Positions 10,594 to 22,024 are shown, counted from the stretch's first letter. The stretch is 64,000 nucleotides of DNA from Macrolepiota albuminosa (GCA_027475525.1 JAMWFC010000070.1:186001-250000), one strand, 5' to 3'. Numbers and translations are program-made. The notes: generated by a model from the letters alone, not told the origin.

Positions 10594-11664
10594 TGATAGG
10601 CTTCTACTCGGACTGAGCGCATCAAGGGACATTATAGGCCAACCGACACTTGACGTATTCAGGACTCTAGCGACCAGTTGGGAATATAGAGCAGCTCTAG
10701 CTCTGGCAAATTACTACAGGATGTGGAAATTTACCCTAACCCCTAGCTACCAGGCCTTCAGCGCACTCCTTTCACCTAGCCCAAGGATGAAGAAGGCTCA
10801 TAACGTATAACGCTAACACGACGGCGGGAGAGGACTCTAACTAAACCCCGATCACTGCCAGAAGGAGCCAGCAGCAGGCGCTGCCATTTGACAAGGAACT
10901 TCAATCAGAAGTCTAAAAGGATCAATGACGGCGGCACTGGATATACTTAAATCCAACATCTGGACCTGCCAGGAACTAATACAATGAGTAGCGCTGACAT
11001 TAGCGCTCACGGCGTCTGTCGAGGATTTTCCGAACATACCCTGGAACAGCTTGGCCAATCGGAGATATAGTAAAAGTGAGCAGACTCGTACAATTCTAAG
11101 TCAATATAGAGTCGCTGCTGGTCGCCGTGGGTCATAGCGCCGTTGGTCACCGTCAGCCATGTGCAAAAGGTCGCCGTTGACAGGTCGCCGTTAGAGGAAA
11201 CCACAAGGAGAGGCGCTAGGAGGTAGCGCCGCAGATGGGCTCGTATCTTGGCAAACACGGTAGCGCATAATATATAAAATAGCTACTTTACATGTATATA
11301 ACAACAAATCGTAACCCCTCGAACACACAGTTACACTTAGCGTTCAACTCGCGCTAGCTTCCTTCGACTTTGTCACTAAGTCGGGCGCTAGCTTTGTCTA
11401 TCTCGTCTTCATCGTTTACGGTGCCACCTACGGGCACAATACGCTGCGCTACTCGTCTTTTCTCCGATATCTTTGCCTAAACCACGACGCTTACCGTCTG
11501 CCAGGTAGCCCCCGAGGTGCTATAATCTAGCGCATCGTTTTACTACCTCCACTCGAGCACACCGGGACCCTGTCAGGACTCCTCACAACTACGTACGCCA
11601 AGCGCTGGAGACGGCGTTGTACTGCGTATACGTCCAGCACACCCAACCACAGTTGGCGTCATCA
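10594..11664 (+). repeat. Solo LTR inserted between gag and protease of element B (1071 bp)
   Basis: TGATAGG...GTCATCA ends, TATATAAAA at 11271-11279, inverted repeat GGCGCTA-GGAGG-TAGCGCC at 11212-11230. It is flanked by acgc duplications (10590-10593 and 11665-11668), and the sequence without it matches C across the junction (ALIHEVL-LNA-VSERPTLS). It is more diverged than the LTRs of A or B, so it comes from a sister subfamily. Confidence 0.88.
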
Positions 11665-11668
11665 ACGC

Positions 11669-12827
11669 TGTTAGTGAGCGACCGACGTTGTCACGAGAGG
11701 AGAGGATCGAGACGTTGGAAAGGGAGCTAAAGTCTCTAAAGAATCAGGTTTTCGATGGTGTCGAGATTAAAAAGAGCAAGCAACCGTTGAAAGACTATAG
11801 ACCCTCAGGCGCTACGTCAGATCCAGCACCCGCAAAGCCTTCGAATTCCAGCATCAACGACGACACACCTGATAAGGCCAAAGCATCAGCTAGCATGGAA
11901 CCGCCACTACACCCGTATTCAGGACTTGCCGGTAACTACGCTCCGCCTATCAATCAAAACTTTGAGGCGCCAGACAAGCCAGCAGGAGGCTACCGACCAA
12001 TGGCACCAATCTACGACATAGAAAAATCTAAGCAAGTATTCGATTGTATTATGAAAAGTCAAGTCACGATGTCGGTAGGGGAGCTATGCAGTATGGCACC
12101 AGACGTCAGGAATCAGATGCGTACAGCGGTTACCCCCCGACAAAATGTAGCTAACAATGTAATGGCGGTGGACGAATGCGACGACGTGCTACCTGGACTC
12201 GCGTACATAACAGAGACGGTCGCATCGGAAATCAAAGAAGAGGCCGCGCCACCCAAAGAAGCTATGTCTATTGACCCGGTTGAAACCTACCTTAAATCAC
12301 TAAGATCTAGCGACGATCCTGCCGTCCTCACTGTAGCCCAAGACTCTCACGTGATTCGCTCAATTATGTTGACAGTTGATGGAAAAAGCGAGATAGAATC
12401 TATCGTGGACAGCGGATCACAGATTATTTCAATGGCTGCCGAAGTTGCTAACGAGCTAGGCATCATTTACGACCCTACCATCATTCTTAATATGCAAAGC
12501 GCTAACGGCACTATTGATCGATCCTTGGGAATGGCTCGTAACGTGCCATGCGCTGTTGGCGATCTTACGTTTTACCTTCAAATACACATTCTTAGATCGC
12601 CTGCGTACAACTTATTATTAGGGAGGCCCTTCGACGTCTTAGCCCGATCAGTAGTCAAGACGACGTCTGAAGACGAAACAACGCTAACTATTAGCGACCC
12701 TAACTCGGGCGTCAGAAGGACGGTACCAACGTTTCCACGGGGGAAATTCCAGAAACCGGGACCGAGAAAGCGACCTTACGTTAGCGACGACCCCTGCAAG
12801 TGTTTTCTGGCGCCATCAAGGAGATGA
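11669..12827 (+). CDS. Aspartic protease region of element B gag-pro
   Basis: Continuation of gag in the same frame after the solo LTR. It begins with a charged coiled segment (REERIETLERELKSLKNQV) and then a linker. The protease core contains ESIVDSGSQIISM, with the active-site D-S-G, and YNLLLGRPFDVLARSV, typical of the second half of retropepsins. It stops at 12825-12827. The RT frame overlaps it in the -1 frame from about 12800, as it does in C. Confidence 0.85.
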
Positions 12828-15800
12828 GTGATGAGGATCATGGAGATGAAGCGCTTATCTTGGACTATAACCATCGGACTGGGCAAGTAAACTTTATATC
12901 ACATACCTCTTTAGCCCATGAAATCTTGAATTCTTCTTCGTCGCTTACTAGTGAAGCGTTATCCTACTTATACCTCACCGCGTCAGATATTGCTGAAAAC
13001 CTTTCAACAGACACTTATTTCGTTTCTACTCCCGACTCTAAAGAACCTTTGATATCAGGTTTCGCTAGAAACCATGACTCTATTTATAATACGTTTGCTA
13101 ACAATAGTACCTCTAAGCGCAAAGGGGTTCAGGTCAAGAAGAAATATAAACCCGTAGTATTTATAATACGTTTGCTAACAATAGTACCTCTAAGCGCAAA
13201 GGGGTTCAGGTCAAGAAGAAATATAAACCCGTAGCGCTTAAAACAAAACCGGTAGCAAGCGCCGTACCTGAGGAATTTCACATTGAAAGAAAAATAATAG
13301 GCGACCCTTTGGCTACCCTGCCAAAACTCGACCCAAATCCACCACCCTTCGAACCAACAGGACAATTTACAGAAGAACAAAAGGCGCTATTTCTTAGCGC
13401 CCACGATACCGGCTTCCTCTCGACGGAGGAAATGAACGTATTAGTCAACATCATGCAAAAACAGAATGAGGCTTTCGCATGGGAGGACTCCGAACGTGGT
13501 AAACTTAGAACTGACTTCTTTCCACCAGTGGTTATACTGACAATACCGCACGTACCTTGGACTGAGCATAACCGACCCATACCTCCGGGCATCGAAGCCG
13601 AAGTCTGTCAAATTATTCGCTCCAAGATAGCGGCAGGTGTATACAAGCCTTCTAATTCGGCCTACCGCTCAAGATGGTTCTGCGTACTAAAGAAAAACGG
13701 GAAGCTACGTATAGTTCACAGCTTAGAACCGCTAAACAAAGTCACCATTCGTCATTCAGGGGTACCGCCATTTCCCGATCACGTCGCTGAATCTTTTGCG
13801 GGACAAATATGTGGCGCTACCCTGGATTTGTACGTAGGCTATGACGAGCGCTTAATCCATCCTTCCTCTTGCGACTTGACGACATTTCAAACACTGTTTG
13901 GGACGCTACGACTAGTCACACTTCCTATGGGATGGACAAACTCGGTACCGATATTTCACGACGATATTACGTTTATCCTACAGCCCAAAATACCCCACCA
14001 TGTGCTCAGCTTCATAGACGACGTAGGAGTTAAAGGCCCGAAGGATTGGCGATTGGTAGATGGCAAACCCGAAGTTCACCCGGAAAATCCTAATATTTGT
14101 ATGGCGCTATGGGACTTCTTTCAACTGGTTAACCGAGTACTTCAGCGCATGAAGTATTGTGGCGGGACGTTTTCAGGGCACAAGCTCGTTCTTTGCGCAC
14201 CGCAGTTTAAAATTTTGGGGCACGTTTGCACGCCAGAAGGCAGGATTCCAGAAAAGAGCCGATTAGCGCTGCTGGAGAAATGGGGGGTCTGTCATAACCT
14301 CTCGGAAGTTCGCGCGTTCTTGGGCACTGTAGGGGTGCTGCGCATGTTCATACACCATTTTTCTCATTGCGCAAACACCCTTAATCGCCTAACCCATTCA
14401 GGGGTCCCCTTCAAATTCGGACCCGATCAAATCAATGCCCAGAAGGACTTAGTAAAGGCGCTACAGGAAGCAAAACCATTGGTACCCATTGACTATACTA
14501 CCGCCGATCCCGTTATACTTGCTGTTGACACATCATATATTGCCGTTGGCTTCTTCTTATGCCAGTGTGATAGCGCGAACCGGAAAATCAGGCGCTACAA
14601 TTGCTTCGGGTCGATTACCCTTAACGACCGAGAATCGCGCTACAGTCAGCCCAAGCTAGAGTTATATGGCTTGTTTCGATCGTTTCAGGCGCTGTGCATG
14701 TACCTCATTGGGGTACAAAATCTCATTGTCGAGGTCGACGCACGATACATCAAAGGAATGCTTCAGAACCCTGATATTCAACCGTCGGCCAGTATGAACC
14801 GCTGGGTAGTAGCGATATTAATGTTTCACTTCGAGTTAGTACACGTCAGAAGTGCATTCCACGGGCCGGACGGATTATCTAGGCGACCCAGACAACCGGA
14901 AGATGAAGCGCTAGACGATAGCGACAACGATGTATTTGACGACTGGATTGATTGATTGCATGGTTTCATGCATATCATTCAGCTGCCTATTCTGGTGCTT
15001 CGCGAAGGCCAACCAGTTTCAAATTGGCTTCACCCTATTGTTCCGTACCAGCCCCGACCATATCAGGCATCATCAACTTTTTACACGGCCAGTATCTATA
15101 ACGTCGCTAAGCCGTCTAACGATCTAAAGATAGTCGAGGAACCAAAACCCTTGCGAGAAGACAGTCAGAACCTGCCATATTCGGCGGTACCTCGAAGCGC
15201 CAAAGCTAAGTCAGAAGACCAGCAAGTGGACCAGGTTAGGAAGTGGCTACAAGATTTGCGACAACCATCAGACCTTACGGATACGGAATACGCCACCTTC
15301 ATTCGATATGCGACGACTTTCTTTATAGTGATTTGCGACAACCATCAGACCTTACGGATACGGAATACGCCACCTTCATTCGATATGCGACGACTTTCTT
15401 TATAGTGGAAAACCGACTTTGGCGACGAAATAGAGATGGCGCCCATAAACTAGTAATTAAACCGGATAATCGAGTTAGGATTCTACGCGCTATGCATGAT
15501 GACTTGGGACACCGAGGACTTTACGCAACAAGGGCGAACCTTTTGGAGCGCTTTTGGTGGCCACAAGTTAGCGCCGATATTGCGTGGTATATTCGCACTT
15601 GTCATCTCTGTCAAATCCAGCAGACACGTCAGGTTCTAATCAAGTTAGCGCCGATATTGCGTGGTATATTCGCACTTGTCATCTCTGTCAAATCCAGCAG
15701 ACACGTCAGGTTCTGATTCCCCCAACAGTAGCGACTCCAGCGCCGTTATTCGGAAAAATATATATCGACACCATGCACATGCCCAAGTCAGGGCGCTACA

Positions 15801-16811
15801 AGTATATCAGACTCCAGCGCCGTTATTCGGAAAAATATATATCGACACCATGCACATGCCCAAGTCAGGGCGCTACAAGTATATCATTCAGGAAGGTGTT
15901 CCTTGGTACATTGGCCGGAGTTTCGTATGCTCCAGCGAGAAAATACAGACGCTATAGCTAAGTGGCTCTTTGAGGACGTTATCTGCCAATGGGGAGCCCT
16001 TCACGAGATCGTCACAGACAACGGAGCGCCAATAGTCAAGGCGCTCACTTATCTTGCCAAGAAATACAACATACAACACATCCGAGTCTCAGGATACAAT
16101 AAACGTGCTAATGGAATTGTAGAAAGGCCTCATTTCGATGTTCGACAAGCGCTATTCAAGGCGGTCGACGGTGACAAAAGTCGCTGGAGCGAGGCAACTT
16201 ATTCGGTCTTCTTGTCGGAGCGGGTTACCATACGAAAAAGGATGGGCTGCTCTCCCTACTATGCGGCGACTGGCACCCACCCCTTGCTACCTGCGGACGT
16301 GGTGGAAGCGACGTATTTACAACCCCCACCGAACTCAATACTATCCTCTACCAACATGATCGCTAGGCGCGCTATAGACTTACAACGATGCATGGAGGAT
16401 CTCGAGCGCTTACACGAGGTAGTATTTCAGGCTAGACGACAAGCTGCGCTACGATTTGAAACCGAGCATAGCGCCACGATCCGAGACTACAACTTCACAA
16501 CTGGCGCCCTAGTACTAATGCGCAACTCCAAGATCGAAGTTACCCATAACAAAAAGATGCGGCCTCGGTATCTGGGACCCCTAATAGTGGTTTCCCATAA
16601 TAGGGGAGGCGCATACGTACTCTGCAAGTTGGACGGCTCAGTTTTGCATCGACCAGTAGCGGCGTTCCGGCTCATTCCTTACTTAGCACGTGAACACATT
16701 TCATTACCTTTATCGGCGCTGGACATTGACACTGCTAAACTTTGAGAGCTAGAGGAGACCGAGCTTGTGGACGATGACGAAGTCGCACCAGAAGAAGAAA
16801 CCGATCAGTAA
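12800..16811 (+). CDS. RT-RNase H-integrase polyprotein of element B
   Basis: -1 relative to protease. RT: RSRWFCVLKKNGKLRIVHSL, GATLDLYVGYDE, LVTLPMGWTNSVPIFHDDI and the catalytic box SFIDDVGVKGP (F-I-D-D in place of Y-x-D-D). RNase H: ILAVDTSYIAVGFFL, PKLELYGLFRSFQ, VEVDARYIKGML. Integrase: zinc finger HDDLGH...CHLC, catalytic D in YIDTMHMP, D in EIVTDNGAPI and E in IVERPHFDVRQA. Broken by 77-bp duplications at 13081, 15253, 15564 and 15733. True lesions are TGA at 14953 (CGA in C), a 1-nt loss near 15893 and TGA at 16743. The full frame would end at 16811. No chromodomain. Confidence 0.88.
13081..13234. repeat. 77-bp tandem duplication before RT of B
   Basis: Two copies at an offset of 77; shifts the pol frame. 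Confidence 0.95.
15253..15406. repeat. 77-bp tandem duplication, pol of B
   Basis: Two copies at an offset of 77, upstream of the integrase finger. Confidence 0.95.
15564..15717. repeat. 77-bp tandem duplication in the integrase finger of B
   Basis: Offset 77; one A/G mismatch near the end of the unit. Confidence 0.95.
15733..15886. repeat. 77-bp tandem duplication in the integrase core of B
   Basis: Two perfect copies at an offset of 77. Confidence 0.95.
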
Positions 16812-16829
16812 TAGGACTCGAAGGGGAAG

Positions 16830-16848
16830 GGCGCTAGACCTTAGCGCC
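16830..16848. other. Inverted repeat GGCGCTA-GACCT-TAGCGCC after pol of B
   Basis: Perfect 7-bp arms about 20 bp after the restored pol stop, between convergent pol and orf1, as in A and C. Confidence 0.7.
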
Positions 16849-16938
16849 TTGCACCTTACTTATGAAAGGAATAACAACGCATAGGATTTCGTACTATACA
16901 GGACTAGGGAACTGGCAATAATTGATCTACTGGCTACT

Positions 16939-17727
16939 TTACGTTCTACGGCGAGGACCCCTGACAAATCCCTCAGAACGCTGGGGGTGCTGTTTGCGGC
17001 GGAGATGCGCAGGAGAAGGAGGCGGTGCAGGGGGGAGAATAGGCGACGGAGTAGAGGGAAAGGTCCCCGGAGGAAAGGTGGAGAAGCCGGGAGGAGATTC
17101 ATTTGTGGGAGCAGGCGGCGCTCCAGCGTGAATGGTGGAGGAGCCGGTGGGAGACTCGTTTATGGGAGCAGGCGGCGCTCCAGCTCCGAAGCGAAAGGTG
17201 GAGGAACCGGATGGAGACGCATTTATGGGGGCAGGAGGCGCCCCAGCCCTGAAGCGAGGAGCTAGAGGCGTAAACGGTATGATGACGTGCTGAAGCGTGG
17301 CGGCACGAACTTCGTCATCAATCAGGTCTGGCAAGGGCAACCACTTCAAAGTCTGAAGCTGGGGGTCAGCAAACCTGAACGTATGAATGGGAAAAGAAGA
17401 GGAACTAACAACATTATCCGTTTCGAGGAGTAGGTACTCCAAGCTTTTTGTGCTACCCGAAATAGGAGGCTGGAAGGACACGTAAGAAGGTACTTAAGGA
17501 CCCTGACGGTGGAAACTTACCGCGTTGGGGTGCTGTTCGGACTCCACGAGCCACTCCTGGGCCATAGCCAGAAGTAACCGGTAGCGCCGAATCAGGGTAA
17601 GGATATTCCCGTTGTGGTGTTGGATACCGCCTGGGGGCAGTCGAGCAAAGAACATCTCGAGGCGATCTAAAACCTCGGGACGAGGGATGGAGGTGATGTC
17701 TTCAAGAAAGAAAGAGGGAGTAGGCAT
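16939..17727 (-). CDS. Antisense orf1 of element B, two exons, 245 aa
   Basis: Exon 1 17727-17521 (69 codons, MPTPSFFLEDITSIPRPEVL), a phase-0 intron gtaagt...ccttccag, and exon 2 17469-16939 (177 codons with stop). The N-terminal half has LDRLEMFFARLPPGG and LIRRYRLLLAMAQEWLVE; the second half begins PPISGSTKSLEYLLLETDNV and ends in Pro/Ala-rich repeats (AGAPPAPINxSPxG three times). No known domain, signal peptide or membrane segment. The same two-exon structure is in C; A has the same exon 1. Related to orf2. Antisense and convergent to pol. Unknown role. Confidence 0.72.
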
Positions 17728-18195
17728 TCCGAAGAACTTAACAACGCTAGGCCCGGAAATCTCAGATATATACCTAGCGACATTATGCAGGGTCGAAGGG
17801 ACTTAGGAAACAGAACTTATGCGGCACCATCACGAGGACGCGACAACAACGATATATTTCATATAACTACGGCAGGGACTTAGGAAACAGAACTTATGCG
17901 GCACCATCACGAGGACGCGACAACAACGATATATTTCATATAACTACGGCAAGAGAATCAAAAAGCTGGGAATATGTCAGGCCAGTGGCGCTGCGAAGAA
18001 GATGGGATCGCCTCACTCAAACAATAGGGGGGGGGAAGAAAAACAACACGTGACAGGTCAAGAAGGGCCGAACCAAGAAATACGCTTGCTAACAACCGTC
18101 GGCCCCTCGAGGGGACCACAAAAGAGACGAGCACCGGTATACTTGCGAGGGACTAGGAGAAAAGAGCCGTTAGACACGGAAGGAGAGGTGATGGC
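17728..18195. other. Spacer between orf2 and orf1 of element B
   Basis: Conserved with C (30322-30722). It contains the 77-bp duplication 17797-17950. A minus-strand stretch near 18070-18155 reads PRKYTGARLFCGPLEGPTVV, paralleled in C and A, so an additional orf2 exon is possible. I could not settle the splice sites. Confidence 0.4.
17797..17950. repeat. 77-bp tandem duplication between orf1 and orf2 of B
   Basis: Two copies at an offset of 77; A and C have one. Confidence 0.95.
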
Positions 18196-18575
18196 TCAGT
18201 TACTAACCAGGTAATAGCTTTCCTCCATCAAAAGTTGAAGACGATCCGCCGTGTCTTCGGTGGCGATTTCCTGGATTTGGGCGACTGTCAGGAGTGCGCC
18301 AAGAATAGCAAGACATGTACATGGAAAGCCTGACTCCAAGTAGCCTCTGTACCAAAACGCGTTAACGGGGACGCGTCTCCCCAAATTTCACAAGCAGCCC
18401 GCAGAAGCCGACAGCGACGACCCAACTCGACTACTTCGTCGGCCAACTTAGGAATACCCTTGGGAGGGTAATGATGAAAGAATGAGGTGGCCCGGTCCAG
18501 AAAGGTGGGAGGGTCCATGGTAACATAGGCGCGATCACAGCTTTGAGTCCACACGCAACCAGATGGGGTGGCCAT
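18196..18575 (-). CDS. Antisense orf2 of element B
   Basis: Starts MATPSGCVWTQSCDRAYVTM at 18575 and continues DPPTFLDRATSFFHHYPPKG and LGRRCRLLRAACEIWGDASP. A likely intron gtacatg...aaatccag joins exon 1 (ending AFH) in phase 0 to EIATEDTADRLQLLMEESYY, followed by a gttagt donor at about 18213. The end of the protein is not resolved. LDR..FF...PP.GI...RR.RLL.A..E.W is shared with orf1, suggesting an old duplication. TATAAA (18618-18613) lies about 40 bp upstream of the ATG. Function unknown. Confidence 0.6.
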
Positions 18576-19177
18576 CGCAAAGACTGATGGAATCGAGTTG
18601 ATGCATAAGTAATTTATAGGACACGGGAAGTGTTTCGATTAGTGACAGCGTGGGAGGACTTTTCTCAAGGAGCCAGGACCCTAACAGGAGCGCTAGCCAA
18701 TCAAAAGTGTTTAACTTATTCTGGGTCCCTCCAAAAAGGGAATCGACATTCGATGTTTAGCGCTTACTCACAACCGCACTAAACGGGCATAAGCGATCAC
18801 TGGTTTTCTATTTCTTTATACGCTCTACTTCTTACATGGATCCGCTTATTTATTTCCAGACAGTTCCTATTTTCTACTTAGGCTGGCGCGGTAATGGCTA
18901 TTGGACCGCGTCGGCAAAGGGGTTTTTGATTTCCAGACAGTTCCTATTTTCTACTTAGGCTGGCGCGGTAATGGCTATTGGACCGCGTCGGCAAAGGGGT
19001 TTTTGTGCTGTGATAATCTACTGAGTGTTTCCCCTTTTTTTTTACTTATTTTTCTTTTGGTTACTTACAAACTGACGATTTGAAGACAAGGGAGGCGTTT
19101 ATTTTAGTATCACACACTACAAAGTTCGTATCAAAAGACAAAGTCCATAAAAGTTTAAAAGCGCTAAGGGTCGGCAA
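18576..19177. promoter_or_regulatory. Intergenic and promoter region of orf2, element B
   Basis: No gene. TATAAA on the minus strand at 18618-18613. Contains the 77-bp duplication 18852-19005. Strongly conserved with A and C, including the segment with ggctggcgcggtaatggc. Confidence 0.5.
18852..19005. repeat. 77-bp tandem duplication upstream of orf2 of B
   Basis: Two copies at an offset of 77; A and C have one. Confidence 0.95.
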
Positions 19178-21878
19178 CTACAGATCATACTTGGGAAGGG
19201 CAGGATCGCCCAAAGGAAGCAAGTCCCCGTCCTGGATCGAGTTACTCGCTTGCCACTCAAGCGCAGCTGTAATATTGTCATGGAGCTCGAGAAGGAGGCG
19301 CTTGCGGCAAGCTAAGGTGGAAACACAAGGACGCAGGTTGGCAAGTTCGCGACCAACGACTTCAGTCGCATCCTCAATATGGCGAAGTTGCTGGCGAAGG
19401 TCGGCAGAAGGACGGAGAGGGGTCACGGGATAGGAGAACTCGTCCCCGAGCCAAGGGAAGGCGTCGCCAGAAACTCGCATGGCGGGAGGGGGCGTCCAAA
19501 AGGGATTGAACTTATTGGGAGATTAGAAAAGGGGAGAAAAGGGGCACAAACAAAGACGAACGTACCCGGACAGTTACAGGCGCACGGGGTGTCCATTCAT
19601 GGCGCTCGTTGCTGGGGGACATAGCTCTGGCAGAAGAAAGATGGATGCCGTAGGGAGGCAAGTATCTCCAGCGGCGATGACGCTCACCTTCCGGCACCAG
19701 GGTTTCTTCGGACTCTGGCGCCGCAGAAGTCTCGCGGCTACTAGGAAAAGAAGAGGAGCTGTGGGGAGGAGTAAGGGATGGAGTAATGGGGAGAGCGCCG
19801 CAGAAGTCTCGCGGCTACTAGGAAAAGAAGAGGAGCTGTGGGGAGGAGTAAGGGATGGAGTAATGGGGAGAGCAACCAGAGTGTCGCTAGCCGCAACCGA
19901 CTCGGGGGCAGGGGTAGCGCCAGCATCAGACATAACGACATCTTCGGCAGCAGGGATAGCCACTACGGCGGGAACAGGAGTGGGGGACCTATCAGTCAAG
20001 AAGTTAGCACGCGAAGAAAAGAGAAGTTAGGAAAATGCGTACTGGTTACCACTGGGGCCACTCTGACGAGGGTTAGCGGCGATAGGGGGAGTAAGGCGAA
20101 GCAGGAGAGCGCGTACCGCCAATAGCGCATCGGCATCGACAACGGGCTCAGCTTCATCATCATCCTCTCCCTCGGCATCCCTCTCAGTGCCCTCCCCCTC
20201 ATCCATAGAAGACTCGGTCGAAGACAAAACCACAGGCGTAGCAGGCGCTAGCTCGCGGCGCTTACCAGGGCTCTTGCCAGGAGACGCAACAACAGGCTTA
20301 CGTTTTGAAAGAATGGGACGACGAGGAGAGCGAGCAAAAGGTGCCGCCACGGTGGTACCATCCTGGGTAGTCGGCAGCGCCAGGCTGGCTGCGCTGATTA
20401 CTGTGGGCTGGTGAGTAGCCGCCAGATCGCGTTGCTGCAGCACAAAGTCCCGGGCGTTATGAACTAACACCGCGTGCTCATAGTTCCTTTGCATAATGGC
20501 GTCCCTACCATGTTCACGAGTACGAATCCCGTTGAAGGCGCAGCCCCGTTTCAACGCATCGCACCGATAGCAAGGCAGAGACGCGATAGGAAACCAGCAG
20601 CCCTCAGGATTGTTCTCAGACCAACACTTGTCACACTGAGAAAGAAGTCAGCGATGGCATGAATCTACCAATGGGCAAACCAGTGCTTACCGCGCCAATC
20701 TTTGCCCTAAACGCGCGACGCTCCAAGGGCGCAACGGTAACCTTCTTCTTGCCGCCCAGTACTTGGACACCAGCCAGGACGCCGGTATCAATAACGGTAG
20801 TATCACGGCAAAGACGCAAAAGGTCGCGAAGCTCCGCGTCGGTGAACATGGTCTGGTTAGGCGCCTATCGACATTAACATTTAGGCGCTAAAGTCTAGCG
20901 ACAACGAGCAAAGCACTTACGACATACAAAGGGGGAACACGAGCAGGGAGATTGATCTGGAAGGGGAGAAGTCAGAAAATGGAGTAAGGAAGATGGGGAA
21001 AGAACGCACGGTACGTTTGGGAGAACTAGCATGAGCAGGAGGCGCTCGTTCAATAACAATGGCGAAATTATGCGGAGGACCGTGGGAAGTTGTGTGCGTC
21101 GGACCAGGTCGTGGCTCGCTACGAGAAACGGCAATGCGTTTGATGGCCGAATGAGGAGGGGCAGTGCGACCGGGAGAAGCAGCGCTTGGGGCAGTGCGAC
21201 CGGGAGAAGCAGCGCTTGGGGCAGGGCGAGTGGAAGAAGCAGCGCCACGAAAAGGGCTGCCAAGAACGGAAGGAGGCGGAACAGAAGTCAAAGAAGGAGG
21301 GGCGGTAGGAACAGAAGGGACAGTAGAGGCCGAGGGGGCAGTAGGAAGACTGGCGACGGTGGGAGATGTGAAGGAGGGGCGGTAGGAACAGAAGGGACAG
21401 TAGAGGCCGAGGGGGCAGTAGGAAGACTGGCGACGGTGGGAGATGTGGCAACCGACTACTCAAGGATTAACAGTGGGAAAAGGGGGGAAGAAAAGGAAGG
21501 ACTTACTTCGCTGACCTCGGTACTAGCCAACAATGCGTCGATTTCGTCGGATAAGGAGGGAGCCTAGTATGGGCGCTGAACCTTAGCGCCACAAAGCCAA
21601 AATCAAACTTAGAAACTTACAAAAAGGTCCGCGAAAGGGCGCAACCAATCGGCACCTTCGAACTCACGGTACTGGGCCACACACCACTCGCGAACCTCGT
21701 CACCCCGCTCCCAGGAACTGTCGGAGCCGCGGACCACGAGCCAGCGCCGATAGAGTTGCATAATACCAGGGACGGTTTGTGGCGCATCGACGGGACCGAC
21801 AGACTTAGCACGATCAAATAAATAGGAGGCCTTAGCCAGGAAATTGCGGAGAGCAGAGGCATCGAAAGAAGTGGACAT
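19178..21878 (-). CDS. Antisense orf3 of element B: eight-exon zinc-cluster protein, 721 aa
   Basis: Exons: 21878-21621, 21563-21507, 21455-21010, 20956-20921, 20864-20691, 20635-20043, 19988-19566, 19510-19178. All introns are GT-AG, about 50-60 bp. With the 77-bp duplications in exons 3 and 7 removed, the coding length is 2166 nt (722 codons with stop), in frame throughout. Exon 3 is Ser/Pro-rich; exon 5 has DAELRDLLRLCRDTTVIDTG and GKKKVTVAPLERRAFRAKIG. Exon 6 begins exactly with CDKCWSENNPEGCWFP then CYRCDALKRGC: C-X2-C-X8-C-X8-C-X2-C-X6-C, like a Zn2Cys6 cluster. Basic and acidic stretches and a C-terminal amphipathic region follow. I infer a nuclear, possibly DNA-binding protein; the biological role is unknown. 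Confidence 0.8.
19718..19871. repeat. 77-bp tandem duplication in orf3 exon 7 of B
   Basis: Two copies at an offset of 77; removal restores the exon phase. Confidence 0.95.
21161..21220 (-). repeat. 30-bp in-frame tandem repeat in orf3 exon 3
   Basis: Two copies of gcagtgcgaccgggagaagc plus 10 bp encode RPAPSAASPG-type repeats. Element A has one copy. The length is a multiple of three and the period differs from the 77-bp class, so this is probably a genuine repeat. Confidence 0.75.
21293..21446. repeat. 77-bp tandem duplication in orf3 exon 3 of B
   Basis: Two copies at an offset of 77; removal restores the exon phase. Confidence 0.95.
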
Positions 21879-21928
21879 GCTGGAAAGATGGGAAGGAAAA
21901 CACGGGAAGGTGAAGTACGGAAAACGAC

Positions 21929-21935
21929 TTTTATA
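21929..21935 (-). promoter_or_regulatory. TATA box of orf3, element B
   Basis: TATAAAA on the minus strand, about 51 bp upstream of the ATG at 21878, conserved in A and C. Confidence 0.65.
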
Positions 21936-21989
21936 AGGCGCTGGCAGCATTATACGGACCGTAGCGCAGTCAAATTAACGACGGCGTTT

Positions 21990-22024
21990 GACTGAGGACA
22001 GTCAATTTTTCAGTTGGGAGGAGA
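21990..22024 (+). other. GACTGAGGACAGTC motif and polypurine tract of element B
   Basis: The conserved motif (21990-22003) is followed by the purine run gggaggaga that ends at the 3' LTR start (22025). Confidence 0.75.

Noticed and set aside
9935..10810. A gag protein that continues into DRLLLGLSASRDIIGQ... and ends at 10810
   Set aside because: The tail from 10594 is translation of the start of the inserted solo LTR; the same peptide appears wherever an LTR begins.
16922..17265. Arg/Gly-rich plus-strand frames opposite orf1
   Set aside because: Shadows of the proline-rich exon 2 of orf1 on the minus strand.
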